A stretch of DNA of 64,000 nucleotides, taken from positions 1-64,000 of the forward strand of contig NZ_JAGSXH010000015.1 of NCBI RefSeq assembly GCF_018283645.1, given 5' to 3'. The position numbers and the translations under genes were made by a program. The DNA comes from Actinocrinis puniceicyclus. Its GTDB lineage: Bacteria; Actinomycetota; Actinomycetes; Streptomycetales; Catenulisporaceae. Shown here one piece after another: positions 6,046-15,032 of this stretch (the stretch's first letter is position 1; each line of letters starts with the position of its first letter). The notes beneath the pieces were generated by a model that did not search any database, was not told the origin of the DNA, and was given only the letters and a program-made list of their open reading frames with translations.

Positions 6046-8241
6046 GTGTCACTCGCGCTCTATCGTCGGTACCGGCCCGAGACCTTCGAAGAGGTCATCG
6101 GGCAGGAACACGTGACCCAGCCGCTTCAGCGGGCGCTGAGCAACCAGCGGGTGAACCACGCCTACCTGTTCAGCGGGCCGCGCGGCTGTGGGAAAACCAC
6201 CAGCGCGCGGATCCTGGCCCGCTGCCTGAACTGCGATCAGGGGCCGACGCCGACGCCGTGCGGGACCTGCAAGTCGTGTACGGACCTGGCGCGCGGCGGC
6301 CCCGGCTCGATCGACGTCATCGAAATCGACGCCGCCTCGCACGGCGGCGTGGACGATGCCCGTGACCTGCGCGAGCGGGCGTTCTTCGCCCCGGTCTCCG
6401 CCCGATACAAGATCTACATCCTGGACGAGGCGCACATGGTCTCCCCGGCCGGGTTCAACGCGCTGCTCAAAGTGGTCGAGGAGCCGCCGCCGCATCTGAA
6501 GTTCATCTTCGCCACCACCGAGCCGGAGAAGGTCATCGGGACCATCCGCTCGCGAACCCACCATTACCCGTTCCGCCTGGTGCCGCCCGGAGTCCTGCGC
6601 GACTACCTCGCTGAGGTCTGCGAGCGCGAGTCCGTCCCGGTGGATCCGGATGTGCTTCCGCTGGTCGTGCGCGCCGGCGCCGGCTCCGTGCGTGACTCGA
6701 TGTCCGTACTCGACCAGCTCCTGGCCGGCGCGGGAGAGGACGGAGTCACCTACCGCATGGCGGTCGGACTGCTCGGGTACACCGACGCGGCGCTGCTGGA
6801 CGAGGCGGTGACCGCCTTCGCGGCGCGTGACGGAGCGGCCGCGTTCCAGGCCGTGGACCACGTCGTCGAGGGCGGGCACGATCCGCGCCGGTTCCTGGCC
6901 GACCTGCTGGAACGGCTACGGGACCTGGTGATCCTGGCCGCGGTGCCGGACGCCGCGGACAAGGGGTTGATCTCGGCGCCCGGGGACCAGTTGGCGCGGA
7001 TGCGTGAACAGGCGGCAGCCTTCGGCCCCGCCGAGCTGTCCCGCGCCGCCGACCTGGTCAACGCGGGGCTGTTGGAGATGCGTGGGGCCACCGCCGCGCG
7101 GCTGCTGCTGGAGCTGGTCTGCGCCCGCGTGCTGCTGCCGAGCGCGGACGACTCGGTACGCGGAGTCGCCGCCCGGCTCGACCGGCTGGAACGCGGGGCC
7201 ACTCTCAGCGGGTTCAACGACGTCTCGGCTGTCGTTGCGCAGCGGGGTGGCATGCCGGCCGATCGGCCGCGGACCGCGGAACCGCAGGGCCCGTCGATGC
7301 CCGCGGTACCTCCGGCGATGGCTGCTGGCGCGGTTGACCTCGGGACCGGAAACACCGCGACCGCAGGCCAAGCACACGCATATGACGCTCCCGTAGGCCA
7401 ACCGCAGCAGGCCGCGGTCACGCAGGAGGCGACGCTCACCCCGCCCTGGCGGAAGAACGGCATGGCTGCGGCTGCGGCTACAGCTGCCGCGGGGGAGGGC
7501 GACGGGCCATCGCAGGCAGAAACATCGCGCGGCGCACCGCAGCAGGGTACGGCGTCCCGGGGAGTGATGACGCAGAACCCTGTGTCAGGGCAGACAAGGC
7601 CGGCAACCGGGGCACGACCGCAGTCGAGCGCCGGCTTGACCGAGGCGGCATCCGTGCGTCAGCTCTGGCCGCAGGTCCTGGAAGCAGTGGCGAGGCGCAG
7701 CAAAGTCGCCTGGGTGATGCTGCAAAGCGTGCACGTGGTCGGGGTCGAGGGCAGGTTGCTCCAGCTCGGTTTCAGCAATCCCGGATTGCGCGACAACTTC
7801 CACGGCTCCAACCGCGAGGAGACTCTGCGCGAAGCGCTGCGTGAGCTCACCGGCATCGAATGGAAGATCGACGCACTGGTGGATCCGTCGGCCGGAACCA
7901 GCATGGCTGGTGCTGGTGCTGGTGCTGGTGCTGGTGTCGGTCCGCTGCCTAGCGCCGCACTTCCGCCGGCCGCCGTTCCGCAGGCCTCTGCACCGGTTAG
8001 TGCGGGCCAGCAGGCGACACCGCCGGGCCGAGCCCCCGGGCCCGGTGCTGACCAGAGCGCGCCGAACGTCGCCGCGTTCGCCGCGGCGCCCCCGCCGTTC
8101 GCCCAACCCGCCACCGCACCGGAGGACGACGAGCCGGGACCCGATGACGAGGACGTGGATGATGCCGGTCCGACCGCGCGGGACCTGCTGATGCGCGAAC
8201 TGGGCGCGACCGTGCTCGAAGAGAGGTCCGACGCGGACTGA
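6046..8241 (+). CDS. dnaX: DNA polymerase III subunits gamma and tau
   Basis: A 731-residue clamp-loader ATPase. The GTG at 6046 is chosen because it gives the conserved beginning SLALYRRYRPETFEEVIGQ; the frame is open further upstream. The Walker A motif GPRGCGKTT lies near residue 45, a four-cysteine zinc module (CLNC...CGTCKSC) near 60-80, Walker B/DEAH as LDEAHMVS near 125, and the SRC-type sensor as TIRSRTHHYPF. From about 410 the protein is a long Ala/Pro/Gly/Gln linker, then a folded tau-type domain (SVRQLWPQVLEAVARRSK...), then another disordered tail with an Ala-Gly dipeptide repeat encoded by a short GGTGCT microsatellite. It loads the beta clamp and, through tau, couples polymerases at the fork. 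Confidence 0.95.
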   Translation: MSLALYRRYRPETFEEVIGQEHVTQPLQRALSNQRVNHAYLFSGPRGCGKTTSARILARCLNCDQGPTPTPCGTCKSCTDLARGGPGSIDVIEIDAASHGGVDDARDLRERAFFAPVSARYKIYILDEAHMVSPAGFNALLKVVEEPPPHLKFIFATTEPEKVIGTIRSRTHHYPFRLVPPGVLRDYLAEVCERESVPVDPDVLPLVVRAGAGSVRDSMSVLDQLLAGAGEDGVTYRMAVGLLGYTDAALLDEAVTAFAARDGAAAFQAVDHVVEGGHDPRRFLADLLERLRDLVILAAVPDAADKGLISAPGDQLARMREQAAAFGPAELSRAADLVNAGLLEMRGATAARLLLELVCARVLLPSADDSVRGVAARLDRLERGATLSGFNDVSAVVAQRGGMPADRPRTAEPQGPSMPAVPPAMAAGAVDLGTGNTATAGQAHAYDAPVGQPQQAAVTQEATLTPPWRKNGMAAAAATAAAGEGDGPSQAETSRGAPQQGTASRGVMTQNPVSGQTRPATGARPQSSAGLTEAASVRQLWPQVLEAVARRSKVAWVMLQSVHVVGVEGRLLQLGFSNPGLRDNFHGSNREETLREALRELTGIEWKIDALVDPSAGTSMAGAGAGAGAGVGPLPSAALPPAAVPQASAPVSAGQQATPPGRAPGPGADQSAPNVAAFAAAPPPFAQPATAPEDDEPGPDDEDVDDAGPTARDLLMRELGATVLEERSDAD

Positions 8242-8399
8242 ACCGTGCCGAGCGCTCCCCAAGCGGCCGCGCGCCGGCGCGCGGCTCTTCGCGAATCGGG
8301 CAGCGCGTGGGCTCCTTCCAGAGCTCGGAGAGCATAGGCTCGTCCCGATAGCGAAGACCGCCGTCGCCTCGACAACCTCAAGCCGACAAGGAGTCCAAG

Positions 8400-8747
8400 G
8401 TGTTTCCGGACGGGTTCGACATGGGATCGCTCCTCCAACAGGCGCAGCAGATGCAGCAGCAGATGGAGGAGGCACAGCGCGCGCTCAGCGAGCAGAAGGT
8501 GAGCGGCGCCGCCGGCGGCGGCCTGGTCACCGCCACCGTGACCGGCCTCGGTGAACTTGTCGACCTGAAGATCTCCCCGGAGGCGGCCGACCCGCAGGAC
8601 ACCGAGACGCTCGCCGACCTGGTGATCGCCGCGGTGCACGCCGCGAACGAAGAGGCCGAACGGCTGCAGAAGGAGAAGCTCGGCCCGCTCGGCGCCCTCG
8701 GTTCCGGCGGTCTGGGCGGCCTCGGCGGCGGCCTGCCGGGGTTCTGA
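8400..8747 (+). CDS. YbaB/EbfC family nucleoid-associated protein
   Basis: 115 residues. The GTG start at 8400 follows AAGGAG at good spacing. The protein opens with a long Gln/Glu-rich helix ([18 protein letters not shown]), then the conserved beta core ([19 protein letters not shown]), then a second helix and a Gly/Leu tail. YbaB-type dimers bind DNA without strong sequence specificity and are usually encoded between dnaX and recR, exactly the arrangement here. The call rests on family architecture and position. Confidence 0.93.
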   Translation: MFPDGFDMGSLLQQAQQMQQQMEEAQRALSEQKVSGAAGGGLVTATVTGLGELVDLKISPEAADPQDTETLADLVIAAVHAANEEAERLQKEKLGPLGALGSGGLGGLGGGLPGF

Positions 8748-8898
8748 TCGCTCGGCGCGTGGTAAGCACAGGTGGGACGCGGAGCCCGGAATGGATCGGA
8801 CATGGCTGAGGGATGAGTAAGACGAGGACGGCGGAGACGCAGCCGGCCGCGCTGAGCGCGACGTGGGCCGCGATGCGGCGCGGGGGGCGGTGCTCGCC

Positions 8899-9510
8899 GT
8901 GTACGAAGGCGTCGTCCAGGATCTGATCGACGAGCTCGGCCGCCTGCCGAACATCGGGCCGAAGAGCGCGCAACGTATCGCCTTCCACCTGTTGCAAGCA
9001 GATCCGGTGGACGTGCGCCGGTTGGCCGACGTGCTGGTGCGGGTCAAGGAGACGGTGCGTTTCTGCGAGCTCTGCGGCAACGTCGCCTCTGCCGCGCGCT
9101 GCCGCGTCTGCCTCGACCCGCGCCGCGACCCGACCGTGCTGTGCGTGGTCGAAGAATCCAAGGACGTGGTCGCCATCGAGCGCACCCGCGAATTCCGCGG
9201 CCGTTACCACGTGCTCGGCGGGGCGATCTCGCCGATCGACGGCGTCGGCCCGGACGACCTTCGCATCCGGGAACTGATGACACGCCTCGCGGACGGCAGC
9301 GTGACGGAACTGATCCTGGCCACCGACCCCAACCTGGAGGGCGAGGCCACCGCGACCTATCTCGCCCGCCTGGTCAAGCCTCTCACCGCGGACGGCGCGC
9401 TGCGCATCACCCGGCTCGCCTCGGGCCTGCCCGTCGGGGGCGACCTGGAATACGCCGACGAGGTCACCCTCGGCCGGGCCTTCGAAGGGAGAAGATCACT
9501 TGATGTCTGA
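8899..9510 (+). CDS. recR: Recombination protein RecR
   Basis: 203 residues. The GTG at 8899 gives the usual N-terminus [32 protein letters not shown], with a G-rich ribosome site about eight bases upstream. The helix-hairpin-helix ([11 protein letters not shown]) is followed by the C4 zinc finger (CELCGN...CRVC, near 57-73) and a Toprim domain ([12 protein letters not shown]..., DPNLEGEAT). RecR works with RecF/RecO in gap repair. The frame could extend upstream, but those residues are not conserved. Its stop overlaps the start of the DUF5063 gene, so these are translationally coupled. Confidence 0.95.
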   Translation: MYEGVVQDLIDELGRLPNIGPKSAQRIAFHLLQADPVDVRRLADVLVRVKETVRFCELCGNVASAARCRVCLDPRRDPTVLCVVEESKDVVAIERTREFRGRYHVLGGAISPIDGVGPDDLRIRELMTRLADGSVTELILATDPNLEGEATATYLARLVKPLTADGALRITRLASGLPVGGDLEYADEVTLGRAFEGRRSLDV

Positions 9511-10084
9511 CCGCTCGCTCTCCACCGCCGACGCCGCGGCGCCGGCCGATCAGCCGCCCGCCGTGCTCGACAGCGCGGCGGAACTGGCCGAGTTCGCCGA
9601 CCAGATCTCGGACCAGATCGAGTCCTTCCTGGTGGTGGTGCGGGCCGTGGCCCGCGGCGACGCGACCGACTCGGCGGTCCCGATGCTGCTGCTCGAGGTC
9701 TCCCAGTTGCTGCTGGCCGGCGGCCGGCTCGGCGCGGTGCACGACGTGGTACCGGAGGAACGCTTCGAGGAGGACCCGGGCCCCGACCCCGACCTGGACG
9801 AGTTGCGCGAGAAGCTGGCCGCCCTGCTCGAACCCTGCGACAACTACCGTGAGGTGTTCGACCCGCTGGCTTCGCAGCCGGAACTGGAGACAAGGCGGAT
9901 CTCCGACGACATCGCCACGGCCGTCGCCGACCTCGCGCACGGCCTGGCCCATTACCGCGCCGGCCGCACCCTGGAAGCACTGTGGTGGTGGCAGTTCTCC
10001 TACCTCACGGATTGGGGACCCGCCGCCTCGGCCGCGGTGCGCGCGCTGCAGTCGATCGTGGCCCGCTCCCGTCTTCAGGAGTGA
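9503..10084 (+). CDS. DUF5063 domain protein
   Basis: 193 residues, mostly helical and acidic. ATG 9503 lies inside the end of recR and follows GAAGGGAGAA. The conserved part begins at about residue 28 ([20 protein letters not shown]) and includes [10 protein letters not shown] and a C-terminal [12 protein letters not shown] block. This DUF is a frequent downstream neighbour of recR in actinobacteria. There is no signal peptide or catalytic motif, and the function is unknown to me. The conserved coupling to recR suggests a role near DNA repair or replication, which is inference. Confidence 0.88.
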   Translation: MSDRSLSTADAAAPADQPPAVLDSAAELAEFADQISDQIESFLVVVRAVARGDATDSAVPMLLLEVSQLLLAGGRLGAVHDVVPEERFEEDPGPDPDLDELREKLAALLEPCDNYREVFDPLASQPELETRRISDDIATAVADLAHGLAHYRAGRTLEALWWWQFSYLTDWGPAASAAVRALQSIVARSRLQE

Positions 10085-10257
10085 ACGCCGCAGAAATCAC
10101 GGCCGCAGCGGCCCTTCGCCGCAGAATTCGAGACGCCGTCTCGGGATGTGAATAGCGGCAGGATGCCGCGGCCTGCTCGGTAAACTGGGCGTCGATCCAT
10201 GCCAACGCGCTGGTTCGTCTCTCGTCCGACGCCAACTCTCAAGTCAGGAGCGCTAAC

Positions 10258-11523
10258 GTGGGCCTGGTCGTGCAGAAGTACGGTGGCTCCTCCGTCGCCG
10301 ACGCCGACTGCATCAAACGGGTCGCCAAGCGCATCGTCGACACCAAACGCGCCGGAAACGAGGTCGTGGTCGTCGTCTCCGCGATGGGCGACACCACCGA
10401 CGAACTGATCGACCTGGCCCAGCAGGTCTCTCCGCTGCCCGAGGGCCGCGAGTTGGACATGCTGCTGACCGCCGGAGAACGGATCTCCATGGCCCTGCTC
10501 GCCATGGCCATAGGCACCCTCGGCTACGAGGCGCGTTCCTTCACCGGCAGCCAGGCCGGGGTGATCACCGACCGGGTGCACAACAAGGCCCGCATCATCG
10601 ACGTGACTCCGGGCCGTATCCGCACCGCCCTCGACGAGGGCGCGATCGCCATCGTGGCCGGCTTCCAGGGCGTGTCCCAGGACACGAAGGACATCACCAC
10701 CCTCGGCCGCGGTGGATCGGACACCACCGCGGTGGCCCTCGCCGCCGCCCTCGAAGCCGGGGTCTGCGAGATCTACACGGACGTGGACGGCGTCTACACC
10801 GCCGACCCGCGGCTCGTGCCCACCGCGCGCAAGCAGAACAACGTGCGGTATGAGGAGATGCTCGAACTGGCCGCCAGCGGCGCGAAGATCCTGCACCTGC
10901 GCTGCGTCGAGTACGCTCGCCGGTTCGACGTACCCATCCACGTGCGCTCCTCCTTCTCAGCTCTGGAGGGCACCTGGATCCGCAACAGCCTGGAAGGGGC
11001 CGAGATGGAGCAGGCGATCATCGCCGGAGTCGCGCACGACACCACCGAGGCGAAGGTCACCGTGGTGGGCGTCCCGGACAAGCCGGGCGAGGCCGCCCGG
11101 ATCTTCCGGGCGGTGGCCGACGCGGAGATCAACATCGACATGGTGGTGCAGAACGTCTCCGCCGCCGCGACCGGCCTGACCGACATCTCCTTCACACTGC
11201 CCAAGAACGACGGCGCCAAGGCGGTCGCGGCGCTGTCCAAGGTCAAGCCGCTGATCGGCTTCGACTCGCTGGCCTATGACGACCAGATCGCCAAGGTCTC
11301 GCTGATCGGTGCCGGAATGAAGAGCCACCCGGGGGTCACGGCGGTGTTCTTCGAGGCGCTTTCCGAGGCCGGAGTCAACGCGGAGATGATCTCCACCAGT
11401 GAGATCCGCATCTCGGTGGTCTGCCGGGCCGACGCGGTCAAGCCGGCGGTTCAGGCCATCCACACCGCCTTCGACCTCGACGCGGACGGCGAGGCCGTGG
11501 TCTACGGAGGGACCGGACGATGA
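10258..11523 (+). CDS. lysC: Aspartate kinase
   Basis: 421 residues. The GTG start is followed by [16 protein letters not shown], the kinase signature KxGGSS. The kinase domain runs to about residue 245 and includes [12 protein letters not shown] and [15 protein letters not shown]. Two ACT domains follow (about 265-410) and give feedback control, in this family usually by lysine plus threonine. It makes aspartyl phosphate for Lys, Met, Thr and diaminopimelate synthesis and overlaps asd by four bases (ATGA). An in-frame ATG at 11005, preceded by GGAAGGGG, could start a separate regulatory beta subunit of about 172 residues, as known for the Corynebacterium and Bacillus enzymes. Confidence 0.96.
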   Translation: MGLVVQKYGGSSVADADCIKRVAKRIVDTKRAGNEVVVVVSAMGDTTDELIDLAQQVSPLPEGRELDMLLTAGERISMALLAMAIGTLGYEARSFTGSQAGVITDRVHNKARIIDVTPGRIRTALDEGAIAIVAGFQGVSQDTKDITTLGRGGSDTTAVALAAALEAGVCEIYTDVDGVYTADPRLVPTARKQNNVRYEEMLELAASGAKILHLRCVEYARRFDVPIHVRSSFSALEGTWIRNSLEGAEMEQAIIAGVAHDTTEAKVTVVGVPDKPGEAARIFRAVADAEINIDMVVQNVSAAATGLTDISFTLPKNDGAKAVAALSKVKPLIGFDSLAYDDQIAKVSLIGAGMKSHPGVTAVFFEALSEAGVNAEMISTSEIRISVVCRADAVKPAVQAIHTAFDLDADGEAVVYGGTGR

Positions 11524-12629
11524 GCGCGGCGAACACCTCCGGTGCCTCCGGCGCGGGACGCAACCCCTATGCCGCCAAGCTGCCGACCCTCGCGGTGGTC
11601 GGTGCGACCGGCGCGGTCGGCACGGTCATGCTCGACCTGCTGTCCACCCGCGAGAACGTGTGGGGCGAGATCCGGTTGATCGCCTCGGCGCGTTCCGCCG
11701 GCAAGCGGCTCACCGTGCGCGGCGAGCAGGTCGAGGTCGTGGCACTGAGCGAGGACGCCTTCGACGGCGTCGACGTCGCCATGTTCGACGTACCCGACGA
11801 GGTCTCGGCCGAATGGGGACCGATCGCGGCGGCCAAGGGCGTCGTGGTGGTCGACAACTCCGGGGCGTTCCGGATGGACCCCGAGGTGCCGCTGGTGGTG
11901 CCCGAGGTCAACCCGGGCCAGGTGCGCAACCGGCCCAAGGGCATCATCTCGAACCCGAACTGCACGACCCTGTCGATGATCGTCGCGATGGGTGCGCTGC
12001 ACGCCGAATTCGGCCTCACCTCCCTGATCGTCGCCTCATACCAGGCGGCCTCCGGCGCCGGGCAGGCCGGCATCGACACCCTGCGCGGGCAGCTCGCCAA
12101 GGTGGCCGGCTCGCCGACGCTCGGCTCGCAGCCCGGCGACCTGCGCAGGTCGGTCGGCGACCTCGGCCCGTTTCCCGCTCCGCTGGCGCTGAACGTGGTG
12201 CCGTGGGCCGGCTCGCTCAAGGACGGCGGCTGGTCCTCGGAGGAGTTGAAGGTCCGCAACGAGTCGCGCAAGATCCTCGGCCTGCCGAACCTGAAGGTCT
12301 CGGCGACCTGCGTGCGCGTCCCGGTGATCACCACACATTCGCTGGCGGTGCACGCCGTCTTCGAGCGTGAGATCGCGGTCGCGCAGGCCCGTGAGGTGCT
12401 GCGTGACGCGCCGGGGATCGTGCTGTGCGACGACCCGGCGAACGGCGAGTTCCCGACGCCCAACGACGTGGTCGGCACCGATCCGACCTGGGTCGGCCGG
12501 ATCCGCTCCAGCCTCGACGATCCGCGCGAGATCGAGCTGTTCGTGTGCGGTGACAACCTGCGCAAGGGCGCGGCTCTGAACACGGCGCAGATCGCCGAAC
12601 TGGTCGCCCGCGAATTCTCGGCACGCTGA
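11520..12629 (+). CDS. asd: Aspartate-semialdehyde dehydrogenase
   Basis: 369 residues. The N-terminal Rossmann motif [16 protein letters not shown] begins near residue 25 after a short Ala/Ser leader that looks dispensable. The catalytic cysteine is in [10 protein letters not shown] (near 140), followed by SYQAASGAG, typical of the Gram-positive asd branch. The enzyme reduces aspartyl phosphate with NADPH to the semialdehyde. Translation is coupled to lysC, giving the usual two-gene operon, and a probable terminator follows. Confidence 0.96.
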   Translation: MSAANTSGASGAGRNPYAAKLPTLAVVGATGAVGTVMLDLLSTRENVWGEIRLIASARSAGKRLTVRGEQVEVVALSEDAFDGVDVAMFDVPDEVSAEWGPIAAAKGVVVVDNSGAFRMDPEVPLVVPEVNPGQVRNRPKGIISNPNCTTLSMIVAMGALHAEFGLTSLIVASYQAASGAGQAGIDTLRGQLAKVAGSPTLGSQPGDLRRSVGDLGPFPAPLALNVVPWAGSLKDGGWSSEELKVRNESRKILGLPNLKVSATCVRVPVITTHSLAVHAVFEREIAVAQAREVLRDAPGIVLCDDPANGEFPTPNDVVGTDPTWVGRIRSSLDDPREIELFVCGDNLRKGAALNTAQIAELVAREFSAR

Positions 12630-12642
12630 CGGCGGTCGACTT

Positions 12643-12661
12643 CACCCGCGCGGGTGCTTTT
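12643..12661 (+). terminator. Terminator after asd
   Basis: The palindrome CACCCGCGCGGGTG is followed by CTTTTC, 14 bases after the asd stop. Confidence 0.6.
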
Positions 12662-12727
12662 CGCCCGGAAGGCACGCGCGGGGGCGATTCGGGATGGGAT
12701 CCTGCCCCTCGTGAAAACCGACCCCCG

Positions 12728-12761
12728 GTACCCCGTCCACAGATCCACTCGGATGGGGTAC
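12728..12761. promoter_or_regulatory. Inverted repeat upstream of the ECF sigma gene
   Basis: GTACCCC (12728-12734) and GGGGTAC (12755-12761) form 7-base arms around 20 bases. It lies just upstream of a strong ribosome site (GGAGGGGG at about 12769) and of the sigma gene, so an operator or promoter element is plausible. Confidence 0.35.
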
Positions 12762-12889
12762 AACGCTGGAGGGGGTTCGAATGTCTAACCGTCGTGATCG
12801 CCACCATGACCGACCGGAGCCTAGGCATAGCGGACCGGCGTACGGATGCCGGTCCGCTCTCTGCGCAGCGCCGATCGATCGAGGATGGC

Positions 12890-13522
12890 ATGCCGGAAGC
12901 CACGTCCGGTCCGCTCGTGCCTGCCGAGGTGACGTCCGCCGCAAACGCGGCGTCCGACGCGAGCACGGTCGAGCCTGGCAAGGCAGACATGGCGCCGGAT
13001 GCCGTGGGGGGCGCGGTGGCGACTGACGTCGATGTGACGGCCGATCTGCTGACGGAGACGTATCAGACGCACTACACGTCGCTGCTGCGGTTGGCCGCCC
13101 TGCTCCTCGACGATCTGGGGTCCTGCGAGGACGTCGTTCAAGAGGCATTCATCCGGGTGCACGCCGCGCGCGGCCGCGTCAGGGAGCCGGAGAAACTGCT
13201 GGCCTACCTGCGCCAGACGGTGGTGAATCTGTCCCGTTCGACCCTGCGGCGGCGGCTGATCGGCCTGCGCCTGCTGCCCAAGCCGCTGCCGGACGCCGCG
13301 AGCGCGGAGGAGGGTGCATACGACGCACTGGAGCGTGACGCGCTGATCCAGGCGCTGCGCGGTTTGCAACGCCGCCAACGGGAGGTGCTGGTGCTGCGCT
13401 ACTACGCGGATCTGACGGAAGCTCAGGTCGCCACAGCGCTCGGAGTGTCGATCGGTTCGGTGAAGGCTTACGGCTCGCGCGGCATCGAGGCGCTGCGCGC
13501 CCGCATGGAGGAGCATCGATGA
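12890..13522 (+). CDS. ECF RNA polymerase sigma factor (SigE-type)
   Basis: 210 residues from ATG 12890, which has GAGG five bases upstream; the frame is open to a GTG at 12794 without a clear ribosome site. Region 2 is YQTHYTSLLRLAALLL...CEDVVQEAFIRVHAA and region 4 is LQRRQREVLVLRYYADLTEAQVATALGVSIGSVKAYGSRG, typical of the group often labelled SigE family in actinomycetes. No region 3, as expected for ECF factors. The first 45 residues or so are Ala/Pro-rich and unconserved. Its stop overlaps the start of a single-pass membrane protein (ATGA), the usual place for an anti-sigma or sensor partner. Confidence 0.88.
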   Translation: MPEATSGPLVPAEVTSAANAASDASTVEPGKADMAPDAVGGAVATDVDVTADLLTETYQTHYTSLLRLAALLLDDLGSCEDVVQEAFIRVHAARGRVREPEKLLAYLRQTVVNLSRSTLRRRLIGLRLLPKPLPDAASAEEGAYDALERDALIQALRGLQRRQREVLVLRYYADLTEAQVATALGVSIGSVKAYGSRGIEALRARMEEHR

Positions 13523-14877
13523 GCAAGGACGGCGTCGTCCCGCCGCAAGGCGGGCCATCACGCCGCCCGGGCGGGGGGCCTGCGAATCATTCGGGGACCG
13601 GCAGACCCCTCGGGCCCGCGGCGCGGCGGTACGGAGCGCAGGGCCACGCGGTCCCGCAGCCCCCTGCGCAGTGGTCTGACTCGCCGGACGGGGAAGAGCA
13701 CGACGCCGGGGGCGCATGGCACGGCCCGGCTCAGACGGCTGGCAGGCCCACGGACGAGTCGGAGCAGGTGCGCTCGGCGCTGCGCGAAGGGCTGCTCTCC
13801 GCGGCCGAACTGGATCTGGCCCGGGCGCTGCGGGTCCGGGTGGCCGCGGTCGGGACCGGCGGTCCACCCGAGGGGAGCCTGGTCCGCATCCAGCGCAAGG
13901 CGCACGCTCGTCGCCGCAACCGGATGGTGTTGGCCGGCAGTGCCGGGGTGCTCATGCTCGCCATGGCCGTGACCCTGGCCACCGGGGACCGCTTCGACCT
14001 GGTGCCGACGCTCACCAGCGCGGTCGGTCTCGGCGGGGATTCCGGGACGCCGGACCGAAGCGGCAGCGGTTCCGGGCAGGCCACGACGGCCGGCGAAAGC
14101 GGCCAGACCGTGTGGTCGACCGGCGGTGACGGCGCAGTGGGCCTGGCGATCGGTCCGGAGGCTCCGGTGACGGCGACCCCCTCGGCGGCGGCCGCGGCGA
14201 AGGTGCCGATGTGCACCGCGGACTCGCTCAAGACGACCACCACACTGGGCCCGACCGTGAACGGCGTCGAGTACGGGCACGTAGACGCGGTCGCGCAGAG
14301 TCCCTGCGTCGTGGTCGGACCCCCGGTGCTCACCGTCGCCAACGCCGCCGGGACCGCCGATTCCTCCGTGGTGATTCTCCGGGAGGACCCGGCTGGCGCC
14401 GCGCTGCTGCCGGCCGTGCCGAGTTGGGGCGCGACGATGGTCCTCAACCCGGGGCAGGCGTATCAGTTCCAGTTCGCGTGGGCGTCGAGCGGTTGCCCGC
14501 AGGCTTCCGCGTCCCCGACGCCGAGCGCGCGCCCGACCCCCAACTCCACCTACTACCTCGGCTACGCGGTCACGGGCACGACGCCGACGGCCGTGGTGAC
14601 GCTTACGGCGAGCTGCGGTGCGCGGGTCTATGTGACGGACATCTACGCGCCGGGGGCTTTCCCTCTGCCGAAGGCCCCTGAGCCGCCGCCCGCCACGTCG
14701 GCGTCCTCTGCCATGCCGCCGACCAGTCCGGCGCCGCCGCCGAGCACGTCGGTCTCCACGCCGCCGGACACCTCCAGCCCGGCGCCGACCGCTTCCACCG
14801 CGGCGCCCAACCCGGGTGCAGGGACCGGCAGCGGCAGCGGCGGGTCCGGCAGCGTGAGCGCCGGGTCACCGAGCTGA
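13519..14877 (+). CDS. Single-pass membrane protein, probable sigma partner
   Basis: 452 residues coupled to the sigma gene by ATGA. The cytoplasmic part (1-135) is disordered and then has a charged helical block (EQVRSALREGLLSAAELDLARALRVRV) that could bind the sigma factor. One transmembrane helix follows at about 136-156 (MVLAGSAGVLMLAMAVTLATG). Outside, after a Ser/Gly linker, a domain from about 225 to 385 carries four cysteines (MCTADSL, QSPCVVVG, SGCPQ, ASCGARV) and a beta-rich pattern resembling DUF4232-like secreted domains. A Pro/Ser/Thr wall-type tail ends the protein. There is no zinc-type anti-sigma HxxxCxxC motif. The anti-sigma role is inferred from gene order. Confidence 0.75.
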   Translation: MSKDGVVPPQGGPSRRPGGGPANHSGTGRPLGPAARRYGAQGHAVPQPPAQWSDSPDGEEHDAGGAWHGPAQTAGRPTDESEQVRSALREGLLSAAELDLARALRVRVAAVGTGGPPEGSLVRIQRKAHARRRNRMVLAGSAGVLMLAMAVTLATGDRFDLVPTLTSAVGLGGDSGTPDRSGSGSGQATTAGESGQTVWSTGGDGAVGLAIGPEAPVTATPSAAAAAKVPMCTADSLKTTTTLGPTVNGVEYGHVDAVAQSPCVVVGPPVLTVANAAGTADSSVVILREDPAGAALLPAVPSWGATMVLNPGQAYQFQFAWASSGCPQASASPTPSARPTPNSTYYLGYAVTGTTPTAVVTLTASCGARVYVTDIYAPGAFPLPKAPEPPPATSASSAMPPTSPAPPPSTSVSTPPDTSSPAPTASTAAPNPGAGTGSGSGGSGSVSAGSPS

Positions 14878-14878
14878 A

Positions 14879-14914
14879 CGGGGCGGCCCGGCGAGGGTGT
14901 CCGAGGGCGCCCCG
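14879..14914 (+). terminator. Hairpin after the sigma/membrane protein pair
   Basis: CGGGGCG (14879-14885) pairs with CGCCCCG (14908-14914). It starts two bases after the stop codon; there is no T-tract. It abuts one copy of the dispersed repeat. Confidence 0.4.
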
Positions 14915-14957
14915 CCGTCTTGCGGTCTCACGCGCCATCCGGCGCTTCTCAAACACG
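14913..14957 (-). repeat. Dispersed repeat, short copy C
   Basis: On the minus strand it begins CGTGTTTGAGAAG, identical to copy A at 25004-25016, and continues with TGGCGCGTG and an aCCGCAAGACGGCG block that aligns to the other end of copy A after an 18-base deletion. In the plus frame it reads RRLAVSRAIRRFSNT, similar to the peptides encoded by the other two copies. Confidence 0.45.
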
Positions 14958-15032
14958 GAGCAGCTCTGGACCAGCTGTGGACCAGCTCTCCAGCGGGCGG
15001 CGTGACGACGAACCTGTCCCGAGAGGTGCTCG

